DNA of 64,000 bases, taken from CAZOEL01 sp964578835. Its GTDB lineage: Bacteria > Desulfobacterota > Syntrophobacteria > Syntrophobacterales > Syntrophobacteraceae. The stretch is taken from contig CAZOEL010000002.1 in NCBI GenBank assembly GCA_964578835.1, positions 62,001 to 126,000 of the forward strand, written 5' to 3'. This document shows, in pieces, positions 51,608 through 61,014 of this stretch. How positions within the stretch are numbered: position 1 is the stretch's first letter; each line of letters begins with the position of its first letter. The notes beneath the pieces were generated by a model that saw only the letters and a program-made list of their open reading frames with translations, searched no databases and was not told the origin of the DNA. Position numbers and translations under genes: made by a program.

Positions 51608-53362
51608 TCATGGCGCGCATACGCCGCATCGTCTGCAATTTTCGTCGGGACGGCATTCTGCAGTCCTTTGCGCTCGAAGAGCCCTCTGGTGCTCTTCCCA
51701 AAGATACGAGCGTTTTACTTTCAAGTCTATTATTTCCCATGGAAAGGCCTCGTCTTGTCCTCGTTCCCTCATCACCCAGAAATCGGGGTTGTGGGGGACT
51801 TCGTTCAATGCTTTGGTCCATGACATTCCTTCCAGGGCGACTTTCTCGAGGAACAGCCCTACTCTTCGATCTCCCCTGGAAAGAAGGGCTTGAACATAGG
51901 CCCACTTGGGCAGATCGAAATGAACCCTGACATTGGGCGCCCTTTGAAGCGCTGTTTGAATCCATCGAGCTTTCTTCTTCAACTCACGAACCCCGGCGAA
52001 CGCTGTCCATTGAAAGGGCGTGAATGGCTTCGGAACGAAGGCATGGATGCTGAGGGTCGTCTCCCCAAGCTTACGGCGTCCGCGGCTGCTCTTGAGAACG
52101 TGATGTTTTATTCCTTTGGCGATTTCAATGATTGCTTCGAGGTCTTCGAAGGTTTCCGTGGGCAGCCCTATCATGAAGTAGAGCTTAAGGTGTAGGATCC
52201 CTCTTGCCGCGAGCTCTTCGACTGCTCGGTAAATCTGATCTTCTGTGAGGTTTTTGTTGATTGCGGTGCGAAGCCTTTCCGACCCGGCTTCCGGAGCTAT
52301 GGCTACCGCCTGATGGCCGCTTTTTTCAAGCCCGGATAGTACTTCGGGCGTGAGCGTATCGGCCCTGAGGGATGAGAAGGAAAGTGACGCGCCCAGATCG
52401 AGCAAGGAGCTGCACAGAAAAGACACCTCGGGATGGTCGGAAACAGCGGCGCTCACCAGTCCTATTCTGGAAATTCCAGGGATGTTAGTGTTCGCTGCAT
52501 CAATGAGGGTTTGGGCCGAATGGAACCGCACCGGGCGATAGACATACCCGGCGGCGCAGAAGCGGCATCCTCGCCCACAGCCTCTGCCTATCTCGAGGAG
52601 TTGCACATTGCTGAATTCTGTATTGGGAGTGAGTATTACCGTCTGACAGGGAGACGACTGCTGGAAATCGGCCCGCCTGTAGGAAATCCTTTCGGGAAGA
52701 TCCATGCCTTGGGCGGGATGGATGGAATCCAGCGAGCCATCTCCCTTGTATGCGGGCTCATAGAAAGAGGGAACGTATACGCCTTGGATGCTTCCTGCAA
52801 GAGCCTTTAGAAAATCATCTCGCGGCGCATCTTTGTCCTGAAACTCTTTCCATATTTCCCAGAAATCCGGCAACAAGGCTTCGGCTTCGCCGATAAAGGC
52901 AAAATCCAAGAAAGAAGCCAGCGGCTCCGGGTTGAGGAATACGGCTACTCCGCCTGCCGCAACCAAAGGATGAACAGAGCTTCGCTCCTCTGTGCGGATT
53001 GGGATGCCCGCCAGACTCATCATTTCCAAAACGTTGATATAGTCATTTTCAAAAGGAATCGAAAAGACGAGGAGATGAAAATCCTGAACAGGACGCTGAG
53101 ATTCCAGGGACAAGAGCTTTCCAGGGCTTTGCTTCAATATATTCAGGTCGTCCGGTTCCGGGTAAAAGACCCTTTCACAGACGATATCCTCGATCCGGTT
53201 CAACGCACCATATACCGTTTGAAAGCCAAGGTTCGACATGCCGACGTGGTATCGATTCGGAAAAGCGAGCGCAATGCGCACTTTACCGCCCCAATCCTTG
53301 AAGATTGTTCCCTTTTCCAAAGCCAGCCATTGTTGAGCGCGCTGTTTAATCTTCCAGATCAT
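51608..53362 (-). CDS. Radical SAM protein (TIGR03960-like)
   Basis: 584 aa. The N-terminal part (about 1-230, IALAFPNRYHVGMSNLGFQTVYG, LLVFSIPFENDYINVLEML-type) resembles a B12-binding-like domain. The radical SAM core has the [4Fe-4S] cysteines C262, C266 and C269 in RGCGRGCRFC. IAPEAGSERLRTAINKNLTEDQI and LKLYFMIGLPTE are typical for this family. A C-terminal C..RCGVC motif suggests another Fe-S or zinc site. The family often lies near a DUF2344 gene, which is not seen here. ATG 53362 has CAGGA upstream; the frame extends to 53428. Exact reaction unknown. Confidence 0.85.
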   Translation of the reverse strand: MIWKIKQRAQQWLALEKGTIFKDWGGKVRIALAFPNRYHVGMSNLGFQTVYGALNRIEDIVCERVFYPEPDDLNILKQSPGKLLSLESQRPVQDFHLLVFSIPFENDYINVLEMMSLAGIPIRTEERSSVHPLVAAGGVAVFLNPEPLASFLDFAFIGEAEALLPDFWEIWKEFQDKDAPRDDFLKALAGSIQGVYVPSFYEPAYKGDGSLDSIHPAQGMDLPERISYRRADFQQSSPCQTVILTPNTEFSNVQLLEIGRGCGRGCRFCAAGYVYRPVRFHSAQTLIDAANTNIPGISRIGLVSAAVSDHPEVSFLCSSLLDLGASLSFSSLRADTLTPEVLSGLEKSGHQAVAIAPEAGSERLRTAINKNLTEDQIYRAVEELAARGILHLKLYFMIGLPTETFEDLEAIIEIAKGIKHHVLKSSRGRRKLGETTLSIHAFVPKPFTPFQWTAFAGVRELKKKARWIQTALQRAPNVRVHFDLPKWAYVQALLSRGDRRVGLFLEKVALEGMSWTKALNEVPHNPDFWVMRERGQDEAFPWEIIDLKVKRSYLWEEHQRALRAQRTAECRPDENCRRCGVCAP

Positions 53363-53609
53363 CGAAAATTCCTGCCAATTAAACAGGAAAGCGGAGCCAA
53401 GCTCCACCCCTGTCGGACCTTGTTTCATCCAGGTCTCGGGGAGGCGCTTAGCTCCGCCCTCCGGTCTTTAATTCCGTATTCCATGAGCTCGCCGTACCGC
53501 CCAGCCTCGAGAATCCGTCAAAAGGGAGAAAACGGCTTCTACCCCTTGTAATAAAGGTAAGAGGCGTGGCGGCGGATTTCTATTTGTCGGGGCAGTCCCT
53601 TCCGGTCCG

Positions 53610-54806
53610 TTAATCCGCTTGGCGGCGAATAAAAGTCGGTATGTTGAGATCCTCGTCGTCAGCTACGGATCCCCCGGTTAATTTTTGTAGGAAAGTCCTC
53701 TTCTTGGGCTGTTGCGCCTCCTGTTGGGGATTTTCCCTCGAAGGACGGTGGCGTACGACAGTCGGGATTTGAAGATAATCGTAATTGAGCTCGGGGACTA
53801 TGCCTTCAGCTTTGATCCGCTTCGGACGAGCTGCGGCCGCTTCCGTCTTGACCTGATCCATTCTCCCGATGCCCGTTGCTATCACCGTGACTCTGACCTC
53901 GTCGCCCAGGCTCGGGTCGATGGCCATTCCGAGAATGATATTGGCTTCATCATCCATTTCCTTGTGAATGACGGAAGCGACTTCCTCAAACTCATGCATG
54001 CCGAGATCCTGGCCGGTGGTGAGGTTGATAAGGGATGCTCGAGCCCCGTGGATGGAGATGTCTTCCAAAAGTGGGCTGGAGATGGCCTGCTGGGCGGCTT
54101 GAGAAGCTCTGCCCTCTCCTCTGCCCACGCCTGTTCCCATCAGAGCCAGCCCCTTTTCGCCCATGACCGTTCTAAGATCTGCAAAGTCGACATTGATGTA
54201 GCCCGGATGGGTGATGAGATCTGAAATGCCTTTGACGGCGTAGAACAATACGTCGTCGGCTCGTTTGAACATCTCGAGAAATGTTGCGCGACGGTCTGCA
54301 AGGCACAAAAGGCGATTGTTGGGAATGGTGATCAGAGTGTCCACAACATCCTGTAAAGCGCCAAGGCCCTCATCTGCGTTACGATGTCTTACCTTTCCCT
54401 CGAAGGCGAACGGCTTGGTGACGACCGCCACCGTCAGGGCGCCCATCTCCTTGCAGATCTGGGCTGCAATGGGCGCTCCGCCGGTGCCGGTCCCACCGCC
54501 CATTCCCGCGGTGATGAAGACCATGTCGCTGCCTTCCACCGCCGCCCGAATCTGCTCGATATCCTCTTGCGCCGCCTTTGAGCCGACTTCAGGATTGCCT
54601 CCGGCCCCAAGTCCTTTGGTCAGATTCGTTCCGAGCTGTATCTTTGTCGGCGCCAGGCTGCGCTCCAAAGCCTGAAAATCAGTATTGGCGGCGATGAACT
54701 CCACTCCGTCCAAACCGGAGCTAATCATATTGTTGATGGCGTTGCCGCCTCCGCCTCCAACTCCCAAAACCCTGATCTTGGCTCTACTGAGGATTGTATT
54801 GTCCAT
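53610..54806 (-). CDS. ftsZ: Cell division protein FtsZ
   Basis: 398 aa. The tubulin-like GTPase forms the cytokinetic ring. GTP-binding tubulin signature GMGGGTGTGGAP near residues 103-114, and the catalytic T7 region NVDFADLRTVM are present. After a Pro/Gln/Lys-rich linker (RHRPSRENPQQEAQQPKKR) the terminal DEDLNIPTFIRRQAD is the conserved tail that binds FtsA. Start ATG 54806; a GTG at 54809 is also possible. Last gene of the dcw cluster, after ftsA with 228 bp between. Confidence 0.97.
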   Translation of the reverse strand: MDNTILSRAKIRVLGVGGGGGNAINNMISSGLDGVEFIAANTDFQALERSLAPTKIQLGTNLTKGLGAGGNPEVGSKAAQEDIEQIRAAVEGSDMVFITAGMGGGTGTGGAPIAAQICKEMGALTVAVVTKPFAFEGKVRHRNADEGLGALQDVVDTLITIPNNRLLCLADRRATFLEMFKRADDVLFYAVKGISDLITHPGYINVDFADLRTVMGEKGLALMGTGVGRGEGRASQAAQQAISSPLLEDISIHGARASLINLTTGQDLGMHEFEEVASVIHKEMDDEANIILGMAIDPSLGDEVRVTVIATGIGRMDQVKTEAAAARPKRIKAEGIVPELNYDYLQIPTVVRHRPSRENPQQEAQQPKKRTFLQKLTGGSVADDEDLNIPTFIRRQAD

Positions 54807-55034
54807 CACTTCTCTCTTTTCATCTAAAATTGTTTTTCAAATGAATATACTAACTGTTTTCTTCGTGGAAGCCATTTGCCTTCCGAACTGACAAGTTCGA
54901 GACAGCCATAAAGGTTTAGGCTGTAAATCGAAATAAGTTACAATCCTTTTGATTCCGAAGGCTCAGATTGAGGATAGAATGAGTAAGAACAGCAAGATTT
55001 CGGAATCTCGAGGACCGCGCCAAAGATGCTCCAG

Positions 55035-56255
55035 TTACCAAAACTCTTTGAACCAACGTTTCATGGAAGCCAGCACTTTCTTAAAGACGCCGGGCTCCTC
55101 TATGGGCGTATGGCCCACATGCTTCCTTCCGTAAAGAATCAGACCGGTGGCGGTCGCATAAATGGGGTTTTTCACGACATCGCCAAGCCCTCCGAAACGG
55201 TAAGGAACTCCGATCCTCACGGGCAAGTCGAAGGTCCGTTCGGCCAGTTCGCGGATTCCTTGCAAAAGCGCGACTCCTCCCGTCAAGACAACGCCGGCGT
55301 GCAGCGATTCGACATATCCGGAGCGAACCAACTCCCATTCTATGATTTTCATGATCTCTTCAACTCTAGCCTCAATGATCTGGGTGAGAATCGACTGGGC
55401 CAGTTGCCGCGGCTTTTGACCGCCTACGGAGCCAACCTCGATCATGTCCTGTGAGTTGACCCATTCGACGAGAGCGAAGCCATATTTCTTCTTGATTTTT
55501 TCAGCTTCGTCCATCGATGTTCGAAGCCCGACGGAAATGTCCGAGGTTATATGGTTGCCTCCAAGACCCACTACGCAAGAGTATCGGATGGCGTGATCCA
55601 GAAAAACGGCTACATCGCTTGTGCCTCCGCCTATGTCCACCAGCGCGACGCCCAGGTGCTTCTCGTCGGCGTCCAGTACGGATTCGCTCGAGGCAAGAGA
55701 TTCCAGAACAACGTCCAGCACGTGGAGTCCAGCTTTTTCACAGCACTTTATGATGTTTTGAACCGCGCTGACGGCTCCGGTTATGATGTGAACTTTGGCT
55801 TCCAGCCGCACTCCGGCCATACCCAGAGGATTTTGGATGCCTTCCTGATCGTCCACAATGAACTGCTGCGGCAAAACATGAAGAACCTGCCGATCGAAGG
55901 GGAGGGCGATCGTCTTTGCGGCATCGAGCACCCTGTCCACATCCGTCTGATTGACCTCTCTTCCTTTCACTGCAATGACGCCATGGCTGTTGAGACTCTG
56001 AACGTGTGTTCCGGCTACTCCCGCATAAACCGCGGATATCTCGCAGCCAGCCATCAATTCGGCTTCTTCGACGGCTTTTCTGATGGAATGGACTGTCTGA
56101 TCGATATTGACGACAACCCCGCCTCGCAGCCCGATGGAAGGGTATGTTCCCACTCCGACAATATTGATCCCTTCAGAGGTCGGCTCTCCGACCACCGCAC
56201 AAATTTTAGTAGTTCCAAGGTCAAGACCGACAATCAATTCATCTTTCTTTGCCAT
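55035..56255 (-). CDS. ftsA: Cell division protein FtsA
   Basis: 406 aa actin-like ATPase that tethers FtsZ to the membrane. Landmarks: GLDLGTTKICAVVGE at the start, an SHS2/1C region (LRGGVVVNIDQTVHSIRKAVEEAELMAG), LVDIGGGTSDVAVF, VVLTGGVALLQGIRELAE, and the C-terminal amphipathic segment VLASMKRWFKEFW that binds the membrane. ATG 56255 has AAAGGAACGGG upstream; the frame extends to 56276. Upstream on the strand is ftsQ, with a 290-bp hairpin-containing spacer. Confidence 0.96.
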   Translation of the reverse strand: MAKKDELIVGLDLGTTKICAVVGEPTSEGINIVGVGTYPSIGLRGGVVVNIDQTVHSIRKAVEEAELMAGCEISAVYAGVAGTHVQSLNSHGVIAVKGREVNQTDVDRVLDAAKTIALPFDRQVLHVLPQQFIVDDQEGIQNPLGMAGVRLEAKVHIITGAVSAVQNIIKCCEKAGLHVLDVVLESLASSESVLDADEKHLGVALVDIGGGTSDVAVFLDHAIRYSCVVGLGGNHITSDISVGLRTSMDEAEKIKKKYGFALVEWVNSQDMIEVGSVGGQKPRQLAQSILTQIIEARVEEIMKIIEWELVRSGYVESLHAGVVLTGGVALLQGIRELAERTFDLPVRIGVPYRFGGLGDVVKNPIYATATGLILYGRKHVGHTPIEEPGVFKKVLASMKRWFKEFW

Positions 56256-56302
56256 CCCGTTCCTTTCAACCGCCATTTGTTCATGGCTTAATGCTTGTGG
56301 TC

Positions 56303-56327
56303 ATGCGGGGCAGTCTGCGCCCCGCAT
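56303..56327. other. Hairpin in the ftsQ-ftsA spacer
   Basis: ATGCGGGG and CCCCGCAT form a perfect 8-bp stem (56303-56310, 56320-56327). A second perfect hairpin, GCGCCA and TGGCGC, lies at 56461-56476. Neither has a T-run on the minus strand. The spacer interrupts an otherwise tight cluster. Confidence 0.6.
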
Positions 56328-56545
56328 GTTAAAGGATTCTCTAGGGGCTTTCTATCAAGACCCATTTGGAAGCTCTTTCTCATTACTTGACCCGTCACGC
56401 ATCGAGTAACGCTATTAAGGATGGCCGTTCCAGGCCGATGTGTCTCGAGCTTTCCAGCGGGCGCCACTCATGGCGCGACTCGCCCCGGGATTGGTGATCC
56501 TTTGCCAACAAACGGCTCGTAACCGGCATGAGGCTTTGTGAAGGC

Positions 56546-57373
56546 TCATATGCCCTTGGGGGTGGGAAATCGTCCCCCTATATAAACGCGATCCACATAA
56601 TCGAGATCGATCTTTGTTGTCAATTCCAGCCACTGGCGTTCGGCCAGCAATCCAAAGACTCTTTGAAGACGCTGCAACTTGGCTTCATAATTGTCCAGCC
56701 CAAGCTCAATAGGAATGGCTTTTTGAGTAGTGTAGAGCACGAAGCCTTCATCTTCTATCCAGCGGCATTCAGAAATCTGATGCGCCGGGAGCCATTTCTG
56801 AGCGTTTTTCAAAGCCGTTGACAAGTGATGGAACGCCTCCAGAGCTTCAGGCGGCAAACGGTCATTTTCTTTCAAATGGGAATCAGAAAATCCCGTCAGG
56901 AGAAGAAGCCCTGTCTTTTCTTCAATAACCGTTTTGGCGAAAAGCTTTCCCTCCGTATCCATCAGAAAAAAATCGTCCGCATATACGATCGCCAAGGGTT
57001 CTCGTTCCGTTATTTCGACGACGAGCCGTCCTGGAAGGTCGAGCCGAATGACGGCCGAACGAACCCACGGGTACTCCTCGAGCCGCTTAGCCAGTTCGGA
57101 CATCTTGAGGTTGAGAACGCTGGCGTTGCGGGGCACTCCGAGGGCGTTCAAAACATCCTTCCGCTCAATGCGCTTGGCGCCCGTTATCTCTATATCGTTC
57201 ACCCGCAGCCACGGCGCTTCAATCAAAGCATGGTAAGCGTTGCCAAGAGCTGCGCTTAAAGCCAGAAGCAGAACGGCGACCGTACATGCCTTGAGCCCCG
57301 TTGGAATCCATCTTGCGAGAACCCTTAAAGGCTTTTTCTTTTCCGTGCGGTAGCGGTTTTTCTTCCTTCGCAT
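56546..57373 (-). CDS. ftsQ: Cell division protein FtsQ
   Basis: 275 aa. A basic cytoplasmic tail (MRRKKNRYRTEKKKP) precedes one membrane helix (about 26-46, LKACTVAVLLLALSAALGNAY). A POTRA domain follows (WLRVNDIEITGAKRIERKDVLNAL, YPWVRSAVIRLDLPGRLVVEITER), and then the beta domain (FFLMDTEGKLFA). FtsQ scaffolds the divisome. The ribosome-binding site is weak; murB ends 14 bp upstream. Confidence 0.92.
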   Translation of the reverse strand: MRRKKNRYRTEKKKPLRVLARWIPTGLKACTVAVLLLALSAALGNAYHALIEAPWLRVNDIEITGAKRIERKDVLNALGVPRNASVLNLKMSELAKRLEEYPWVRSAVIRLDLPGRLVVEITEREPLAIVYADDFFLMDTEGKLFAKTVIEEKTGLLLLTGFSDSHLKENDRLPPEALEAFHHLSTALKNAQKWLPAHQISECRWIEDEGFVLYTTQKAIPIELGLDNYEAKLQRLQRVFGLLAERQWLELTTKIDLDYVDRVYIGGRFPTPKGI

Positions 57374-57387
57374 AGCTTCTAGGGCTC

Positions 57388-58359
57388 TCAGAGTATTTTG
57401 ACTTCACGCTCCAGGCGAATGGCGAACCGATTAAAGACCTCTTTTTCAATGAGCCGAATCAAAGCAAGGATATCCCAAGCTTTAGCATTTCCAAGATTTA
57501 CGATCCAGTTAGCGTGCTTTTCAGATACTTGGGCGTCCCCAATGCGCATCCCTTTGAGTCCTGCTCTATCTATAAGGGCTCCCGCGGAAAGGCCCGGAGG
57601 ATTCTTGAATATGCATCCGGCTGATGGCAACCCGAGAGGCTGAGTCCTTTTTCGTTGCTTCATCCGCTCCTTCAACTCAGCTTTTGAAGGGGCTCGCTCT
57701 TCCAGCCGAAAGCAAGCGCCAAGCACCACCCAATCGGGCTCCAATCCCATGGAGCGATATTCGCACGATAAATCAGAACGGTCGATTCTTCTGCGTCTTC
57801 CTTCTTGAGTGTCGAGCACGTCAATCCAGAGAAGCGAATCGGCCATGCATCCGCCTCCGGCGCCCGCATTCATAACCAACGAGCCGCCAATCGAACCGGG
57901 AATGCCGATGAGAAACTCCATGCCCGAATATCCATTTTGAAGACAGAAACGAAGCCAGCTGGAAATACGAACCCCGGCGCCGGCGTAAATCCGAAGCTCT
58001 TCATTGCGCCCATTTTCACACGGACGAATGCTTGAAGAGCAATGATCAAGTCGAATCGCCACTGCTTCAATGGGTCCGTCGGGGGGCACAACATTGCTTC
58101 CGCCGCCCAATAGGAAGCTCTTCAAACCTTCCTCTCGAATCGTCTTCATGAGCGTCGCCAGAGATTCCTCCGATCCGGGCAGGGCAAGGCACGCCACGTT
58201 TCCGCCGACACGGAATGTCGTATGAATCGATAGCGGCTCATTCCACCGGTACTCCACTTCCGGTAGCCGGAGCAACGAAGAACGCGAGCCCTCGGACATT
58301 CTTGCCGATCTATTATTTGGAGCCTCCTCCAGCTTCGCTGCTTCAATGGCTTCCATCAT
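57388..58359 (-). CDS. murB: UDP-N-acetylenolpyruvoylglucosamine reductase
   Basis: 323 aa. It reduces UDP-GlcNAc-enolpyruvate to UDP-MurNAc with NADPH and FAD. The FAD-binding fold is recognised by THTTFRVGGNVACLALP-type, FLLGGGSNVVPPDG, GMEFLIGIPGSIGGSLVMNAGAGG and PSAGCIFKNP.. plus the closing EKHANWIVNLGNA. It lacks the Tyr loop of type I MurB and looks like a type II enzyme, as is usual outside enterobacteria. ATG 58359 has AAGAG upstream. It is 43 bp after murC. Confidence 0.94.
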   Translation of the reverse strand: MMEAIEAAKLEEAPNNRSARMSEGSRSSLLRLPEVEYRWNEPLSIHTTFRVGGNVACLALPGSEESLATLMKTIREEGLKSFLLGGGSNVVPPDGPIEAVAIRLDHCSSSIRPCENGRNEELRIYAGAGVRISSWLRFCLQNGYSGMEFLIGIPGSIGGSLVMNAGAGGGCMADSLLWIDVLDTQEGRRRRIDRSDLSCEYRSMGLEPDWVVLGACFRLEERAPSKAELKERMKQRKRTQPLGLPSAGCIFKNPPGLSAGALIDRAGLKGMRIGDAQVSEKHANWIVNLGNAKAWDILALIRLIEKEVFNRFAIRLEREVKIL

Positions 58360-58402
58360 TGCTGCTCTTTTTACGCATGATCGTGGCGTTAAAATCCCTT
58401 GG

Positions 58403-59788
58403 CTATTTAGTCCCGTTTGTCATTCTCTCCAGGAGCCGCTCTCCTACCTGCCAGATGTTCCCCGCGCCGAGGGTCATGACGACATCTCCGGGGCGGACGA
58501 TCGAATGGAGCTTATCGAGCGCTTCGTCATTGTTGGCGCAAAAATGCAGATCGTGGTGGCCGTGGGCCGCAATATGCTTAGCCAATCGATCCCCCGTTAC
58601 GCCCGGTATCGGCTTTTCGCTGGCCGCGTAGATTTCAGTCAAAAACAAAACATCGGAATGGTAGAAGCACCGGGCGAACTGATCCATCAGCGCGTTCGTT
58701 CTGGAATAGCGGTGCGGTTGAAAGGCTACGATCCGCCGCCTTTCCGGGTAGCAATGGGCAAGAGTTTCCAGCACATTTCTGATCTCGGTTGGATGGTGGC
58801 CGTAATCGTCGATCACAAGGACTTCGCCTGCTTCACCCTTGATTTGGAAGCGACGCTGCACGCCGGTCATATCACGCAGCCCGGCCTGAACTTCAGGAAA
58901 GGAAACCTCGAGCTCATGCGCGACAGCTACTGCCGCAAGAGAATTCAAAACATTGTGGCGCCCCGGAATGCGGATTTCAATTTCGCCGATCTCATCACCT
59001 TTGTGGAAGGCGCGATAGGTCGTCGAAAGACCGTCGGTTTTTATATCGCGCGCTTGAAAGTCGGCCTGAGAAGAAAATCCATAGGTTACGAATCGCTTGC
59101 CGATCTTGGGAAGAAGAGCCTGAATATTCTCATCCTCCAGACAGAGAACCGCCTGACCATAAAACGGGATCTTTTTGATAAACTCCAGGAACGTTTGTTG
59201 GATGTGCTCGAGGTCTCTGTAAAAGTCGAGATGCTCGAGATCGATGTTCGTCACTACCGCAATTGTGGGAGGAAGGAGAAGAAAAGTTCCGTCGCTCTCA
59301 TCGGCTTCGGCTACCATGAAATCCCCGTAACCGAGCTTTGCGTTGGTTCCCCAGGCGTTCAGTTTACCGCCGATGACCACTGTGGGATCCAGGCCTCCTC
59401 GAGCCAGAACCGTGGAAACCATCGAAGTGGTGGTGGTCTTTCCGTGGGCGCCGGCGACAAGCACCGAATACTTCAGGCGCATCAGCTCCGCGAGCATCTC
59501 CGCTCGGCGTATGACAGGGACCTTGCCCATATTTCGGGCTGCAAGGAGCTCCGGATTGTCTTCGGAGACCGCGGAGGAGAGCACTACGACGTCAGCTCCG
59601 CGAACATTATCCGCGTGGTGCCCTATATGTACCGAAGCGCCGAGGTCTTGAAGACGCCGCGTGATATCCGTCTCCCTAAGGTCTGATCCGCTGACGCGAT
59701 ACCCCAGGTTGAGCAGCAACTCGGCGATGCCGCTCATTCCAATGCCGCCAATCCCTACGAAATGAATATGTTGATAACGTTTGAACAT
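58403..59788 (-). CDS. murC: UDP-N-acetylmuramate--L-alanine ligase
   Basis: 461 aa. It adds L-alanine to UDP-MurNAc in the cytoplasm. N-terminal HFVGIGGIGMSGIAE, the ATP loop GAHGKTTTTSM, the DESDGT segment (EADESDGTFLLL), YGHHPTEIRN and the LGAGNIW ending are all present. The ATG follows the TAG of ftsW directly (TAGATG) with GAGAGG upstream, so translation is probably coupled. In the canonical cluster murG lies between ftsW and murC; it is absent here. Confidence 0.96.
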   Translation of the reverse strand: MFKRYQHIHFVGIGGIGMSGIAELLLNLGYRVSGSDLRETDITRRLQDLGASVHIGHHADNVRGADVVVLSSAVSEDNPELLAARNMGKVPVIRRAEMLAELMRLKYSVLVAGAHGKTTTTSMVSTVLARGGLDPTVVIGGKLNAWGTNAKLGYGDFMVAEADESDGTFLLLPPTIAVVTNIDLEHLDFYRDLEHIQQTFLEFIKKIPFYGQAVLCLEDENIQALLPKIGKRFVTYGFSSQADFQARDIKTDGLSTTYRAFHKGDEIGEIEIRIPGRHNVLNSLAAVAVAHELEVSFPEVQAGLRDMTGVQRRFQIKGEAGEVLVIDDYGHHPTEIRNVLETLAHCYPERRRIVAFQPHRYSRTNALMDQFARCFYHSDVLFLTEIYAASEKPIPGVTGDRLAKHIAAHGHHDLHFCANNDEALDKLHSIVRPGDVVMTLGAGNIWQVGERLLERMTNGTK

Positions 59789-60985
59789 CTAACTGCTGCG
59801 CCTCTCAATGCTTCGTGCAATATTCATGAGTATTCCCACTGCCAGGCAGTTGGCTGTGAACGCGCTGCCGCCGTAGGAAATAAAAGGTAACGGCAGCCCT
59901 TTTGTTGGAACCAGCCCCAAAACAACGCTCATGTTGAGAAGGGCCTGCAAGGAGAGCAGCATCGTGAGGCCCAGGGCAAGAAGGGTGCCGTGAAAATCTG
60001 GCGCATAACGAGAAATGCGCGTTCCCGTATGAAAGAGAAAATAAAAAAGAGCGCACACTGCAAGGATGCCTGCAAAGCCGAGCTCTTCCCCAATTACAGC
60101 AAAAATGAAGTCGGTAAACGACTCGGGCAGATAAAAAAGCTTCTGCTCTCCGGCCCCCAGCCCTTTTCCGATCAGTCCACCGGATCCGACGGCAATCCAC
60201 GCCTGGATGAGCTGATAACCGGAATCCTTGGCGTCAGTCCATGGGTCCAGGAAAGCCGTGATGCGCTCCCACCGGTACGGAACCTTATAGACGAATTTAT
60301 ACAGCCCGCCAGCTGCAATGGGGAGAAGAACGAACAAATGACGAAAGGGCACGCCGGCTACCGCGAGCATGATGACGGTCAGACAGCCTATCATGAAGGT
60401 TGTGCCGAAATCCGGCTCGAGAAGCAATAGAAGAGCTATGATGCCGCACCACACAACATGCGGCCAGAAGCCCACATCCATCTTTTTGATTCTGTCTTGT
60501 TTCTTCGCCAAAGATACGCTGAGGTAAACGACCCAAATCACTTTGGCATATTCCGCGGGTTGGAGCAAAAGGAATTTTATCTGAAACCATCTTCTCGCGT
60601 TATTTATCTCCGCGCCGATTCCGGGAATCAGGACCAGCGCGAGCATCGCGACGGCTCCCAGCAGCATCCAGGGCGCACAGGATCTGTAGGCTTTGTATGG
60701 AATTTGTCTAGTGGTGAGGATTATCCCCATTCCTAAGACTATGCAAAATATTTGACGCTTCAAATAATGGATGCTTGCGTTTGCGTGCTCGCCGGCTTCG
60801 CCCAGCTCTTTGACAGGGACGGTGGAGCTGGCGCTGTAAACCATGATAAGACCCAGGATAATGAGCAGAGATACTTCGATCCAAAGCTGGAGCTCAAGCG
60901 GAAGAGCCGTTTTGAGCGGGCTTTGCTTCTCCCCGCTCTCCGTCCCCATGGAGTAAGAGGGCGTATCGACTGCGGATCTCGACAT
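59789..60985 (-). CDS. ftsW: Peptidoglycan glycosyltransferase FtsW
   Basis: 398 aa, SEDS family. About ten membrane helices. SEDS signatures include VYSASS, RWFQIKFLLLQPAEYAKV, LEPDFGTTFMI, SGYQLIQAWIAVGSGGLIGKGLGAGEQKLFYLPESFTDFIFAVIGEELGFAG and LPFISYGGSA. It polymerises lipid II at the septum with its partner PBP. AAAGGGG precedes ATG. It is 29 bp after murD and touches murC. Confidence 0.95.
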   Translation of the reverse strand: MSRSAVDTPSYSMGTESGEKQSPLKTALPLELQLWIEVSLLIILGLIMVYSASSTVPVKELGEAGEHANASIHYLKRQIFCIVLGMGIILTTRQIPYKAYRSCAPWMLLGAVAMLALVLIPGIGAEINNARRWFQIKFLLLQPAEYAKVIWVVYLSVSLAKKQDRIKKMDVGFWPHVVWCGIIALLLLLEPDFGTTFMIGCLTVIMLAVAGVPFRHLFVLLPIAAGGLYKFVYKVPYRWERITAFLDPWTDAKDSGYQLIQAWIAVGSGGLIGKGLGAGEQKLFYLPESFTDFIFAVIGEELGFAGILAVCALFYFLFHTGTRISRYAPDFHGTLLALGLTMLLSLQALLNMSVVLGLVPTKGLPLPFISYGGSAFTANCLAVGILMNIARSIERRSS

Positions 60986-61014
60986 GAATCCCCTTTAATC
61001 AAATAATCCGGTGG

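Noticed and set aside
58346..59686. 446-codon plus-strand frame opposite murC
   Set aside because: murC has all family motifs; the opposite frame reads as low-similarity composition and has no start signal.
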